Part shown: positions 52,505 through 60,990 of the stretch, piece by piece
How positions within the stretch are numbered: the stretch's first letter is position 1
How the letters are laid out: the number at the start of each line of letters is the position of its first letter
Source of the DNA: CAWEDP01 sp963807925
GTDB taxonomy: Bacteria; Acidobacteriota; Vicinamibacteria; Vicinamibacterales; CAVVIG01
NCBI GenBank assembly: GCA_963807925.1
Contig: CAWEDP010000002.1
Span: forward strand, 1,116,001 to 1,180,000
Reading direction: 5' to 3'
Length of the DNA stretch: 64,000 nt
The notes under the pieces: model-generated
What the model saw: only the letters and a program-made list of their open reading frames with translations
Databases searched by the model: none
What the model was told of the DNA's origin: nothing
Made by a program: the position numbers and the translations under genes

Positions 52505-52543
52505 GAATGCTCCTTGCCTCGCGCCAGGCGCAGGGCCGCGCAG

Positions 52544-52588
52544 ATGCTACACGGGAACGCCCCTTCGATATGTCGCAGATTGTCGCAC
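52544..52588 (-). promoter_or_regulatory. Island promoter element, site C (upstream of the SoxC-like operon)
   Basis: The box GTGCGACAATCTGCGACA runs from 52588 to 52571 on the minus strand; after 21 bp comes TAGCAT (52549 to 52544), a weaker -10. It is the only copy whose -10 departs clearly from the TATACT form, but box and spacing are conserved. Predicted leader about 34 bases. Confidence 0.68.
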
Positions 52589-52608
52589 GCCGGGACCCCG
52601 GACCGTTC

Positions 52609-53790
52609 CTACGCTTCACCAGCCATCCGATACGCATCGAAGATCACCGACACCGCCCGCGCACAGTCGCGCGGCGTCGCCGGCGGCGGCTCGCCGCGGC
52701 TGATCCGATCCAGGCACTCCTTGATCACGCGCGGCCAGCCGGTCAGGTACCCGTCGGGCGCCTTGATCGTCTCGTTCCGATCGCCGCCGATAATCTGCAC
52801 GCCCTCCCCGCCTCCGGTCGTTGCCCTGAGAAATGCCTTCTCGGCCGAGATCTTCCGCTCCACGTCGTTCCCGCGCGCCCCCGGGAACGTGTAGCTGGCT
52901 TCGGCGAGACACACGATGCCGCTCGGCGTCCGCATCGTGACGTGGGCGTAGTCCTCGACCTCCCGTTTGTGGAGCCGATGGCTGGTGATGGCCGAGACGA
53001 CCTCGGGCTCTTCGCCGGTGATGTGCCGGAAGATGTCGATGCCGTGGATCCCCAGGTTCAACAGGGCGCCCCCACCGGCTTCCTTCTTCGACAGCATCCA
53101 GGGACTGCCGTTGTCGATGTACCGCTGGACGCCGGGCTGATTGAAGCGCATGAGCCCGTGCGCGATTGTCCCGAGCTCGCCTCGTTGTATCATCGAGACC
53201 GCCGTCTCGACGATCCAGCTGTAGCGGAACGGCATCGGCGCCGCCGCCCAGGCGTTGCTGGCCTCGGCCAGCGTCGCCAGCTCGTTCACCGTCTTGTCGT
53301 CGATGCCCCACGGCTTCTCCATCAGGAACGGAATGCCGGTGTCGACCAGGTAGCGGAATGCGGCCGGCATCGCCGCGTGGTGGCCGAGCGCGACGACGAA
53401 CTCCGGCTTCGTCTCTTCAATCATCTCGCGGTAGTCGGTATAGGCCGCGCTGCCCGCTCGATCGGCGAAGGCGCCGGCCATCGCCGCATCCGGCGCGTGC
53501 GCACCCACGATCTCCACGTGTTCCCGCTGCAGCGCCGGCAGGTAGATTTGCGGCGCGTGATAGTGGTCCACGCCGATGACCGCGACGCGCTGAGGACGCT
53601 TGCGGACCGCCTGGGCGGACGCCTCGGTCCGCTCCGCGCGGTCCAGAATCGACGAGACGGTCACCCCCGCGACGGCGCACTTCGCGATCCGATCGAGAAA
53701 GCTGCGACGGCCGATCGCGCCGCGTCGATACCGGCGGGCGAGATCGAGGAGCTCCGGCGGATGCCCCGACGCGTGGTGCGGCTTGATCAT
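52609..53790 (-). CDS. Gfo/Idh/MocA family oxidoreductase
   Basis: A 393-residue protein. Residues 25-60 contain RRYRRGAIGRRSFLDRIAKC, resembling a Tat-type or membrane-anchoring segment ahead of the enzyme. The NAD(P)-binding Rossmann fold opens VAVIGVDHYHAPQIY and includes the family motif EKPWG (Lys as catalytic residue). The C-terminal domain has GGALLNLGIHGIDIFRHITG, with the His typical of the active site. It would oxidise or reduce a sugar-like substrate. The ATG at 53790 is preferred over a GTG at 53817. It follows TonB receptor 3 by 76 bases and may share its transcript. Confidence 0.87.
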   Translation of the reverse strand: MIKPHHASGHPPELLDLARRYRRGAIGRRSFLDRIAKCAVAGVTVSSILDRAERTEASAQAVRKRPQRVAVIGVDHYHAPQIYLPALQREHVEIVGAHAPDAAMAGAFADRAGSAAYTDYREMIEETKPEFVVALGHHAAMPAAFRYLVDTGIPFLMEKPWGIDDKTVNELATLAEASNAWAAAPMPFRYSWIVETAVSMIQRGELGTIAHGLMRFNQPGVQRYIDNGSPWMLSKKEAGGGALLNLGIHGIDIFRHITGEEPEVVSAITSHRLHKREVEDYAHVTMRTPSGIVCLAEASYTFPGARGNDVERKISAEKAFLRATTGGGEGVQIIGGDRNETIKAPDGYLTGWPRVIKECLDRISRGEPPPATPRDCARAVSVIFDAYRMAGEA

Positions 53791-53866
53791 GACGCCTCGC
53801 GTTGCCCCGCGCGTCACCGCCGCCCGAGGGTGCGATGGCGCGCGGCTGAGAAGGAGTGCGCGCGAC

Positions 53867-56845
53867 TCAGAAGTCCACCTGCACCCCGAGCTTGATCCAT
53901 CGCGCCGTCAGAATGCTCGTCGGCCGCTGCCACGCAGGACCGAAGGTGTTGTTGGTGGTGAGCACGTCGCTTCTGTTCAGCACGTTGAAGATGTCGGCAG
54001 TGCCGAGGATGCGACCGCGGCCGATCGTGAACGCCTTTCTGAGGCTGACGTCGAGCTCCTGCGCCCGGGCTCCGTACAACGTGGCCGGGGGGATGATCTG
54101 CAGCGTCGCCGTCCCGTTGGCGCCCGACGACAGGTTGCGATGGAGCGACGGCGCAATCTGGGCGTTGGTCGCGGTATAGCTTGCCGTGATCTGCGGTCCC
54201 GGCAGGCTCTGGAATCCGACGCCGACCTGGATCCCGAAGGGCACCGGGTAGCTGGCCAGGAACTTGATCTGCGGCTGCCACGGCGGGCGCACGTCGCACG
54301 ATTCGGTGATGTTGGGTTGACCTGCCAGGCCGCTCAGGTTCGGCTGGTCGAGGACGTAGCAGTTGTTGGTGCGCAGCCGCCCCTGATCCACACCACCCTG
54401 GAGCACGCCCGACCTCGGCAACCGGATGCTCGTGGTCAGACCGTAGCCGTCCCAGACCGACTCCTGCTTCCCGAAGTTCGACGCCTGGGTGATCAGGGTG
54501 ATGTTCCGGCCGAACTTGTCCGGGTTGACGTCGTAGAAGCCGCAGATCTGGTTGCCGCCGCCGCCCGGCAGCCGCGAATCGACAGGCGCGGTGATGCAGT
54601 ACGACGTGTAATCGGAGGGACTGGTCGCGGTGTTCTCGGTCTGGCTGAAATTCCCGAAGGATCGCCGATAGTAGCTCGCCGTGACCGATGCGCCCTGCCA
54701 CAGCTCCTTCTGCAGGCCTGCCGTGACCTCCCAGTTGTATCCGCGCTTCCCGAACCCCCGGGTGACGTCGTCAGCGTAGGTGGTCGCCAGCGGATTGGCC
54801 TTCCCGAAGTTCAGGTTCGACAGCGGCCCGCACTCCTGGTTCGACGCCGAATTGTTGAAATCGCAGTCCACTACGTAGTTGCCGGTTCGCGGATCGCCGG
54901 GACCGAAGAAGCTGTCGTTCCACGTGCGCGTGGCGCTCGTCACCGATCGTGTGATCGGGTTGTTCGCCGTCGCGATGCTGACCGTCTGGCCGGCCACGTA
55001 CCGGCCCACCGAGAACTTCACCGCCGTCTTGCCGTCGCCGAACAGGTCGTAGACCGCTCCGACCCGCGGATTCAAGTCCTTCCAGTTCGGGACATCGTCC
55101 ACCGCTGGGTAGGTGGTGACCGGCACGAAGATGGGGTTGGACAGGCGGAACTGCGCCAGCAGGGCGCCTTCGTCCTGAACCGGCACCGACCCGTTGAAGT
55201 AGTCGAACCGCAGCCCGTAGTTCAGCGTGAGGCGCTTGAGCGTCCAGCGATCCTGCGCGTACAGCCCCAGATCGGCGTTCATGTTCGTGACGACGACCGA
55301 CGGGGTCGCCTGCAGCGTGACCTGGTTCGGAATGCCGTTGTTGAACCGGTAGGCCCGTGAGCCGGCCGTCTCGTTGGTCGCGATGTTGTGACCGAAGACG
55401 TCGCTGACGCCGAATTTGGCGGCGTGCGACCCGGTCACATACGTCAGCGCGAATCTCACGCTCAGCGGATTCGTCGGGTTCTGGCCGTACGTCGAGTTGG
55501 CCCGATAGGAGAAGTTCGTCGATTGTTCCGTGACTGCGATCGTGTCCACCGCGACGCCCGGCTGCCGGTTGTACTGGAACGATCCCCAGCTCGACCCCAC
55601 GCCGGCTTCCATGAGCACCCGGTTCGTCGCCGTGTACCGCCAGGTCGCCTGACCGAAATAGTTCGGCCAGAAGATGCCGATCTGCGTCGCCTCGGGCGAC
55701 ACCGTGGCGCTGAACCCGCGGTTGCACGTGCAGTGCGGCGCCGCGTCGAAGAAGAGGCTCACTCTGTGGTTCTTCGACGCCTGCCACGTCGTGCGCAGAT
55801 TCGTGCTGACGTCCCAGACCGTGGTGCCCGCCTGATGCGCGGTGTCCGGCGTGTAGGTCCACGCGGTCGGGGTGGCGTTGAAATACAGGCCCGCCAGGTA
55901 GTCGGTTTCCGTGTTGTAGCGATACGCGTTGTAGAACCACAGCTTGTCCTTGACGATCGGCCCGCCCCACGCCGGATTGACGTCGTAGAGCTCCTTGAGC
56001 GAGTTGACCGCCGTGAGCCCGCCGGCCTTGAGACCGTCGGTGAGGTTGTCGGCCTGCAGCTTGTGGCCGCCGCCGCCGGCGAAGAAGAACCCGCTGAAGC
56101 GATTGCCGCCGGTCTTCGGCACGATGTTGTTCCGGACGCCGCTCAGCTGCAGTTCAGCCGATTCGCCGCTGATCGACACGCTCGATTCCTGCACCGAGGC
56201 CATGTTGACGTAGTAGATGAAGCCGGCGCCGTCGGCCGCCATGCTGTTGGTCTCGAAGCCGTCGATCGCCAGTCTGGTCGAGCTGATCGCGCTGCCGTGG
56301 ATCGTGAACGTGCCGCCGAACACCCCGACCTGTCCCAGGTTGCCGGTCACGCCGGGGATGAGTGGCGTGTAGTTGTTCGGATTGCGTTGCGTGGACGGCA
56401 GCCCTTCCAGCACCTGCTGCGACAGGACCTTCTGATCCTTGTTGGTCTGAACGTCCACGACCGGCGACACGCCCGAGACGGTCACCGACTCCTCAACGGC
56501 CCCGACGTGCAGCTCGGCGTTCACCGTCGCCGTGAACCCGGGCGGCAGGTCCAGCGCTTCGCGCTTGAACGTCGTGAACCCGGTCAGGGAAAACGTCACC
56601 GAGTAGATGCCGGGGCGGAGGTCGACGATCTTGTATTGCCCCTCGCCGTCGGTGACCACGGCTCTGACCTTCTCGATCAGCGCCGGACTCGAAGCTTCGA
56701 CCGTGACACCCGGAACCACGGCACCCGACGCATCCCTGACGACGCCCGCGATTCCGCTCGTTGCGGCCTGGGACCACGCCACGTCCGGCACCATCACCGA
56801 TATGACGCCGGCGAAGACTGACGCAGCCAACAGCATCGAACGCAT
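53867..56845 (-). CDS. TonB-dependent receptor with carboxypeptidase-regulatory-like domain (receptor 3)
   Basis: A 992-residue outer-membrane receptor, clearly related to receptor 1. A signal peptide ends near VAWSQAAT. The regulatory-like domain contains GVVRDASGAVVPGVTVEASS and IVDLRPGIYSVTF, the plug has SPVVDVQTNKDQKVLSQQVL, and the barrel ends LGVQVDF. Receptors 1 and 3 share long stretches of barrel motifs (for example SVGRYV near the centre and WNDSFFGPGDPRTGNYV here), pointing to duplication. The start at 56845 lies 46 bases from a -10-like TATACT. The ligand is unknown. Confidence 0.92.
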   Translation of the reverse strand: MRSMLLAASVFAGVISVMVPDVAWSQAATSGIAGVVRDASGAVVPGVTVEASSPALIEKVRAVVTDGEGQYKIVDLRPGIYSVTFSLTGFTTFKREALDLPPGFTATVNAELHVGAVEESVTVSGVSPVVDVQTNKDQKVLSQQVLEGLPSTQRNPNNYTPLIPGVTGNLGQVGVFGGTFTIHGSAISSTRLAIDGFETNSMAADGAGFIYYVNMASVQESSVSISGESAELQLSGVRNNIVPKTGGNRFSGFFFAGGGGHKLQADNLTDGLKAGGLTAVNSLKELYDVNPAWGGPIVKDKLWFYNAYRYNTETDYLAGLYFNATPTAWTYTPDTAHQAGTTVWDVSTNLRTTWQASKNHRVSLFFDAAPHCTCNRGFSATVSPEATQIGIFWPNYFGQATWRYTATNRVLMEAGVGSSWGSFQYNRQPGVAVDTIAVTEQSTNFSYRANSTYGQNPTNPLSVRFALTYVTGSHAAKFGVSDVFGHNIATNETAGSRAYRFNNGIPNQVTLQATPSVVVTNMNADLGLYAQDRWTLKRLTLNYGLRFDYFNGSVPVQDEGALLAQFRLSNPIFVPVTTYPAVDDVPNWKDLNPRVGAVYDLFGDGKTAVKFSVGRYVAGQTVSIATANNPITRSVTSATRTWNDSFFGPGDPRTGNYVVDCDFNNSASNQECGPLSNLNFGKANPLATTYADDVTRGFGKRGYNWEVTAGLQKELWQGASVTASYYRRSFGNFSQTENTATSPSDYTSYCITAPVDSRLPGGGGNQICGFYDVNPDKFGRNITLITQASNFGKQESVWDGYGLTTSIRLPRSGVLQGGVDQGRLRTNNCYVLDQPNLSGLAGQPNITESCDVRPPWQPQIKFLASYPVPFGIQVGVGFQSLPGPQITASYTATNAQIAPSLHRNLSSGANGTATLQIIPPATLYGARAQELDVSLRKAFTIGRGRILGTADIFNVLNRSDVLTTNNTFGPAWQRPTSILTARWIKLGVQVDF

Positions 56846-56890
56846 GCTTCCTCCTCGGCAGACCCGCTCTCACGGTGAGATAACGGCGCG

Positions 56891-56936
56891 AGTATAGGAG
56901 TGAGATCCGTGGCGGAATTGTCGCAACTTGTCGCAA
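56891..56936 (-). promoter_or_regulatory. Island promoter element, site D (upstream of TonB receptor 3)
   Basis: The box TTGCGACAAGTTGCGACA (56936 to 56919) is identical to site A. The -10 TATACT (56896 to 56891) follows after 22 bp, one more than in the other copies. Confidence 0.75.
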
Positions 56937-56986
56937 AACGCGGGATCGGCGCCGACGTCCGCAGGAATGGATCGCGGGCGCGCGGC

Positions 56987-57757
56987 TCAGCCGAGGAAGC
57001 GGGCGATGACGGCCGCGACGGCGTGCGGCTGCTCGATGAAGAGCATGTGCGGCGCGCCGGCGACGACCTCGAATCGGGCACCGGGAACCGCCGTCGCAAT
57101 GGCCTCGACCACCGCGGGCGGCGACGAGCGATCGAGCTCTGCGGCCAGACACAGCGTCGGCACACCGATCGACGGCAGCCGCGGCGCCGTGTCGAGCGCC
57201 GCCATCGCGCGCCACGCGGCAGACCACCCGCGCACCTGCGCGCTCGCCAACTGCCGCCGGACCTGATCGGCGCCGCCGCGCGCCAGGAACGCGTCCGTGA
57301 ACCAGCGCGCGAGCGTGGCGTCGAGCGCAGCCGCCATGCCCGCGCGCTCGCCGAGCGACCCACGCTCGATGAGCGCGGCACGCAGCCCGGGGGTGAGCGT
57401 GCTCGGACACGCACTGACGACGAGGGCGTCCACGTCGGACGGGTGGTCGAGCGCCACCAGCTGCGCGATCATGCCGCCGAAGGAAAACCCGATCACGGCG
57501 ACAGGCGCGTAGTCGAGGTGCCTCAGGAGGGCGTGGACGTCTTCCGCGTAGCTCTCGAGAGTGACCGCGTCCCCGGTCATCGGCGAGCGGCCGTGTCCGC
57601 GCAGGTCCACACGAAGCACCTGATACTGCGGCGTCAGCTCGCCGGCCATGGCATCGAAGCAGGTGAGGTCGAGGCCAACGGGGTGCAACAGGAGAAGGCG
57701 GCGGCCGGAGCCCTCGAGCCGGTAATGGAGCAGCGGAGCGGCCCGACGGCCGATCAC
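56987..57757 (-). CDS. Alpha/beta-fold hydrolase, enol-lactonase-like
   Basis: A 256-residue soluble hydrolase. The nucleophile elbow GFSFGG places catalytic Ser92, the acid is probably in CLAAELDRSSPP, and the His is in AGAPHMLFIEQPHAV. The oxyanion region is LLHPVGLDLT. The pattern resembles 3-oxoadipate enol-lactonases and related C-C or ester hydrolases of aromatic catabolism, but specificity cannot be assigned. Its ATG overlaps the quinone-oxidoreductase stop (57754-57757), so it is the last gene of the MFS operon. Confidence 0.87.
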   Translation of the reverse strand: MIGRRAAPLLHYRLEGSGRRLLLLHPVGLDLTCFDAMAGELTPQYQVLRVDLRGHGRSPMTGDAVTLESYAEDVHALLRHLDYAPVAVIGFSFGGMIAQLVALDHPSDVDALVVSACPSTLTPGLRAALIERGSLGERAGMAAALDATLARWFTDAFLARGGADQVRRQLASAQVRGWSAAWRAMAALDTAPRLPSIGVPTLCLAAELDRSSPPAVVEAIATAVPGARFEVVAGAPHMLFIEQPHAVAAVIARFLG

Positions 57758-58749
57758 GGGATCAGCACGGAGCTGCCCGTCGTCCTCCGCTCCTGGAGAT
57801 CGCGATGAGCGCGCGCGGCGTCAGCGAGCGCGTAGCGCTGCTGAATCGCCACTCGCACGGCGCCGCTCTTCACGACGTCGAACAGCTCGCCGGCGCGCTG
57901 CAGCAGCTCGGATCGGTCGGCCGTGTAGTCGGCGAACCCGGCGCCGGTGACGTAGAGGGATCCCATGCGGTTGAGGCGAAAGATGTCCAGCGGCGGCACC
58001 GGTCCCGACGAGGACCCGAACGAGACCGCCGTGCCGCGCCTGGCGAGGCACGCCAGGGAGAAATCGAACGTGCTCGCGCCGACCGAGTCGAACACGACGG
58101 GAACGCCCTTGCCCCCGGTCAGCTCGCGTACGCGGGCGACGACGTCCTCGGTCGTGGAGACGATCGGATGCTGACAGCCGTGATCGCGGGCGAGCGCCGC
58201 TTTCGCCAGCGAGCTCGTCGTTCCGATCACCGTCGCCCCGAGGTGGCGCGCCCATTGACACATCAGCAGCCCGACACCGCCGGCGACCGCATGGATCAGA
58301 ATCGTCTGCCCGCGCTGAACCGGATACGCGCCACGGATGAGATATTGCGCCGTGAGTCCCTTCAGGAAGACGGCCGCGGCGGTTTCGTCGTCCATCCACT
58401 CAGGCAGCCTGACCAGCCGCGCCGGGTCCATGATCCGCAGGTCGCAGTACGCGCCCGGCGACAGACCGGGAGACGCGCCGCCGTACGCCACGCGATCGCC
58501 GACCGTCAGCTCGCGCACGTTGGCGCCGGCGCTTTCGACGACCCCGGCCGCCTCCATGCCGAGCGTGAGCGGGAAGCCGGGACCGGGATAGCGTCCGGTC
58601 CGGTGGTGGATGTCGGTGAAATTGAGGCCGATGGCCGTGTGGCGGAGGCGCACCTGGTCGGGGCTGGGCGGCCCGACCTCGATCGTGTCGAGCTGCAGCG
58701 CTTCGGGACCGCCGTTGCGGTAGATGCGAACCGCTCGGGACGTCGCCAC
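57754..58749 (-). CDS. Zinc-free quinone oxidoreductase-like (QorA) medium-chain dehydrogenase
   Basis: A 331-residue medium-chain reductase. The N-terminal GroES-like domain has GLNFTDIHHRTGRYPGPG and LGMEAAGVVESAG; the Rossmann domain opens ILIHAVAGGVGLLMCQWAR, and FDSVGASTFDFSLACL follows. No catalytic or structural zinc ligands are visible, as expected for NADPH:quinone reductases. It would reduce quinones or enones in the cytosol. The GTG start lies nine bases after the MFS stop, with GAGGGG upstream, and its end overlaps the hydrolase start. Confidence 0.92.
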   Translation of the reverse strand: MATSRAVRIYRNGGPEALQLDTIEVGPPSPDQVRLRHTAIGLNFTDIHHRTGRYPGPGFPLTLGMEAAGVVESAGANVRELTVGDRVAYGGASPGLSPGAYCDLRIMDPARLVRLPEWMDDETAAAVFLKGLTAQYLIRGAYPVQRGQTILIHAVAGGVGLLMCQWARHLGATVIGTTSSLAKAALARDHGCQHPIVSTTEDVVARVRELTGGKGVPVVFDSVGASTFDFSLACLARRGTAVSFGSSSGPVPPLDIFRLNRMGSLYVTGAGFADYTADRSELLQRAGELFDVVKSGAVRVAIQQRYALADAARAHRDLQERRTTGSSVLIP

Positions 58750-58758
58750 GCGCGCCCC

Positions 58759-60081
58759 TCAGTCGACCGATCCGGCCATCGCGCGGGGCCGCGACACGGC
58801 CGACCCTTCGAGGCGCGGCCGGCCGTCCAGGGACTCACCCTGCGGCATGGCCGGATCGAGGCGCGTGGTCAGGACCAACCCGACCGCGGAGGCGGCGGCG
58901 CAGATGGCGAACGCCGTCTGATAGCTGTGCGTCACGTCGAACACGTAGCCGGCCACGATCGGGCCGAGCGCGCAGCCCAGCGTCCACCCGTTGAACGACA
59001 CCCCGAAGATCAGCCCGTGCTGCCGCATGCCGAACAGCCAGGCGACGAGCGGCGAGTGCGCGGTCGCCAGCCCGCCATAGGCCAGTCCGAACGCCCCCGC
59101 GAACAGGTACAGCGCCCAGGCCTCCTTCGCGGGCAACAACCACAACAGCGACGCCGCCATGAGCACGAAGCTGATGACGTACACGCGCTTGTTGCCGATG
59201 CGGTCGGCCAGGCCGCCCAGCAGGATCTTGCCGACGACGCTGGCACCGCCGATGCTGGCGAGGATGGCCGCGGCGCTCGCGGTGGAAATTCCCAGGTCGG
59301 TCGCGTGCGGCGCCAGGTGCAGCATGATCGCCTGGAGTCCGAAGCCGTAGCAGAAGAACGTGACGAAGATCAGCCGGAACTGGCGCGACGCGATGGCTTC
59401 GCGGAGCGACAGCCCGCTCGCCACCGTCCTCACCGCGTGGTGCTTGCGTCCCGCGCTGGCGTACGGCGTGCCGCCAACCTGTGCGGGGTCTCGTTTGAGC
59501 AGTTGTGCCGCGAGGACGACGCCGAACAGCACGACGGTGCCCAGAATCGTGTAGGAGCGGCGCCAGTCGTACACGCCGATCAGCCAGTTCGAGATCGGCG
59601 GTCCCAGGAGCGCGCCGACGCCGACGCCGGCCGTGACAATCCCGGTCATGATGCCCCGGCGCGCCACGAACCATTTCGCCGTGGTCGAGGTGAGCGGGAC
59701 GAAGGTGCCGCCCAGTCCGGCGCCCACGATGACGCCGTAGAACAGGTAGAGCTCCCACACGGCGCTGATCCGCGACATCAGCATGAAGCCGACGCCGATC
59801 AGCGTCCCGCACACGGTCAGGACCATGCGCGGACCGAAGCGGTCGTTCAATCCCCCCATGAGGATGGACACGACGCCCTGCGTCACCCAGACAAGAGAGA
59901 AGGCGCCGGCGGTGGTCGCCCTGGTCCAGCCGAAGTCGGTCAGCACCGGCTTGAAGAACACGCCAAAGGCGTAGTGCACCGCGAAGATCAGCACCATGAT
60001 GAACGAGGCCGCTGCCACGATCGTGTAGCCGTAGAACGGCGTCTGAGCGCTGCTCGTGGAATCGATCCCGCTGCTCGACAT
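58759..60081 (-). CDS. MFS transporter, oxalate/formate-antiporter or monocarboxylate-like
   Basis: A 440-residue inner-membrane transporter with about twelve helices. The first loop has YGYTIVAAASFIMVLIFAV and FGVFFKPVLTDFGWTRATTA; GGLNDRFGPRMVL is the MFS loop 2-3 motif and GGLADRIGNKRVYV its second-half copy. The pattern is that of the OFA/monocarboxylate branch, which moves organic acids. I start at the ATG at 60081 because upstream in-frame codons would overlap the promoter element; GAGG lies eight bases before it. It heads an operon with the quinone reductase and hydrolase. Confidence 0.88.
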   Translation of the reverse strand: MSSSGIDSTSSAQTPFYGYTIVAAASFIMVLIFAVHYAFGVFFKPVLTDFGWTRATTAGAFSLVWVTQGVVSILMGGLNDRFGPRMVLTVCGTLIGVGFMLMSRISAVWELYLFYGVIVGAGLGGTFVPLTSTTAKWFVARRGIMTGIVTAGVGVGALLGPPISNWLIGVYDWRRSYTILGTVVLFGVVLAAQLLKRDPAQVGGTPYASAGRKHHAVRTVASGLSLREAIASRQFRLIFVTFFCYGFGLQAIMLHLAPHATDLGISTASAAAILASIGGASVVGKILLGGLADRIGNKRVYVISFVLMAASLLWLLPAKEAWALYLFAGAFGLAYGGLATAHSPLVAWLFGMRQHGLIFGVSFNGWTLGCALGPIVAGYVFDVTHSYQTAFAICAAASAVGLVLTTRLDPAMPQGESLDGRPRLEGSAVSRPRAMAGSVD

Positions 60082-60123
60082 GTGCAGAACCTCGCATGTG
60101 CCTGGCCGAACCGGGCCGCGACG

Positions 60124-60168
60124 AGTGTGACATTTCAGGTGACGGCCGGTTGTCGCAGTTTGTCGCAA
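60124..60168 (-). promoter_or_regulatory. Island promoter element, site E (upstream of the MFS operon)
   Basis: The box TTGCGACAAACTGCGACA (60168 to 60151) is followed after 21 bp by CACACT (60129 to 60124), the weakest -10 of the set apart from site C. A further inverted TGTCGC half-site sits on the upstream side (60171-60176). The element lies between the response-regulator gene and the MFS gene on the same strand. Confidence 0.65.
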
Positions 60169-60211
60169 CCGCGACACCGCCTGCGCCGCGCCGCGGCCAT
60201 GTCGGCCGGCG

Positions 60212-60919
60212 TCATCTCGGGCGCGCGGGCAGCAGGGGCGGCGTTCCGCCCGGCGTCAGCAGGTAACCGTCGCCGTACACCGTGTGGATGAACCGCGGGT
60301 GGCGGGCGTCCGCCTCGATCTTCTTTCGAAGACGCGCGATCGCATGGTCCACCGACCGGGTCGCCGGCACGTCGGGGTATCCCCACACTTCGCGCAGCAG
60401 TTCGTTGCGCGACACGAACCGATTCTCCCGCTCGGCGAGAAACTGGAGCAGCACGTACTCCCGGTGCGTGAGGTGGAGCGTCCGCGATCCCCTCACCGCG
60501 TGCTGCGCGCCGAAATCGATGGTGACACGGCCGAGCACCAGCCGTTCCACCATCGGACGCGAACGGCGGAGCACGGCGCGCACGCGCGCAAGGAATTCTT
60601 CCAGGTCGAACGGCTTGGTGATGTAGTCGTCGGCGCCGAGATCGAGCCCCCGGAGCTTGTCCGCCTTCTGGCCGCGCGCCGTCAGCATCACGATCGGCGT
60701 CCGCCCGCCCTGCCGCAGGAGGCCGCACAACTCGAAGCCGTCCACGTCGGGCAGCATGATGTCGAGGACGACCAGATCCGGGCCCGAGCGCTTCACCTCG
60801 CTGAGGGCCGACGCGCCGTCGGCGACCGTCGTGACGTCGAACCCCTCGAACTGGAGGTTGTCGCGCAGCACTTTCGCGAGCGCCGGGTCGTCTTCGATGA
60901 TGAGAATCCGCTTCGTCAT
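60212..60919 (-). CDS. OmpR-family response regulator of the TAXI-linked two-component system
   Basis: A 235-residue regulator. The receiver domain has the acidic pair in IIEDD, phosphoacceptor D53 in LVVLDIMLPDVDG, and Lys in ITKPFDLEEF. The C-terminal winged helix (about 130-225) shows LTHREYVLLQFLAERENRFV and SVDHAIARLRKKIE plus VYGDGYLL. OmpR-type regulators bind direct repeats with 10-11 bp spacing next to -35 regions, which is what the six island elements look like. The start is the ATG at 60919 rather than an upstream in-frame GTG at 60985. It is 71 bases after the kinase. Confidence 0.93.
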   Translation of the reverse strand: MTKRILIIEDDPALAKVLRDNLQFEGFDVTTVADGASALSEVKRSGPDLVVLDIMLPDVDGFELCGLLRQGGRTPIVMLTARGQKADKLRGLDLGADDYITKPFDLEEFLARVRAVLRRSRPMVERLVLGRVTIDFGAQHAVRGSRTLHLTHREYVLLQFLAERENRFVSRNELLREVWGYPDVPATRSVDHAIARLRKKIEADARHPRFIHTVYGDGYLLTPGGTPPLLPARPR

Positions 60920-60990
60920 CTCTCGTGCACCGCTCCCGGAGTGACCCGGGCGGTCTCGGTCGTGGTCGTGATGGTGGCCCTGCACGGCGC

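Noticed and set aside
57805..60291. Long plus-strand open frame opposite the Qor and MFS genes
   Set aside because: It is the antisense shadow of well-supported minus-strand genes and shows no recognisable domain or signal.
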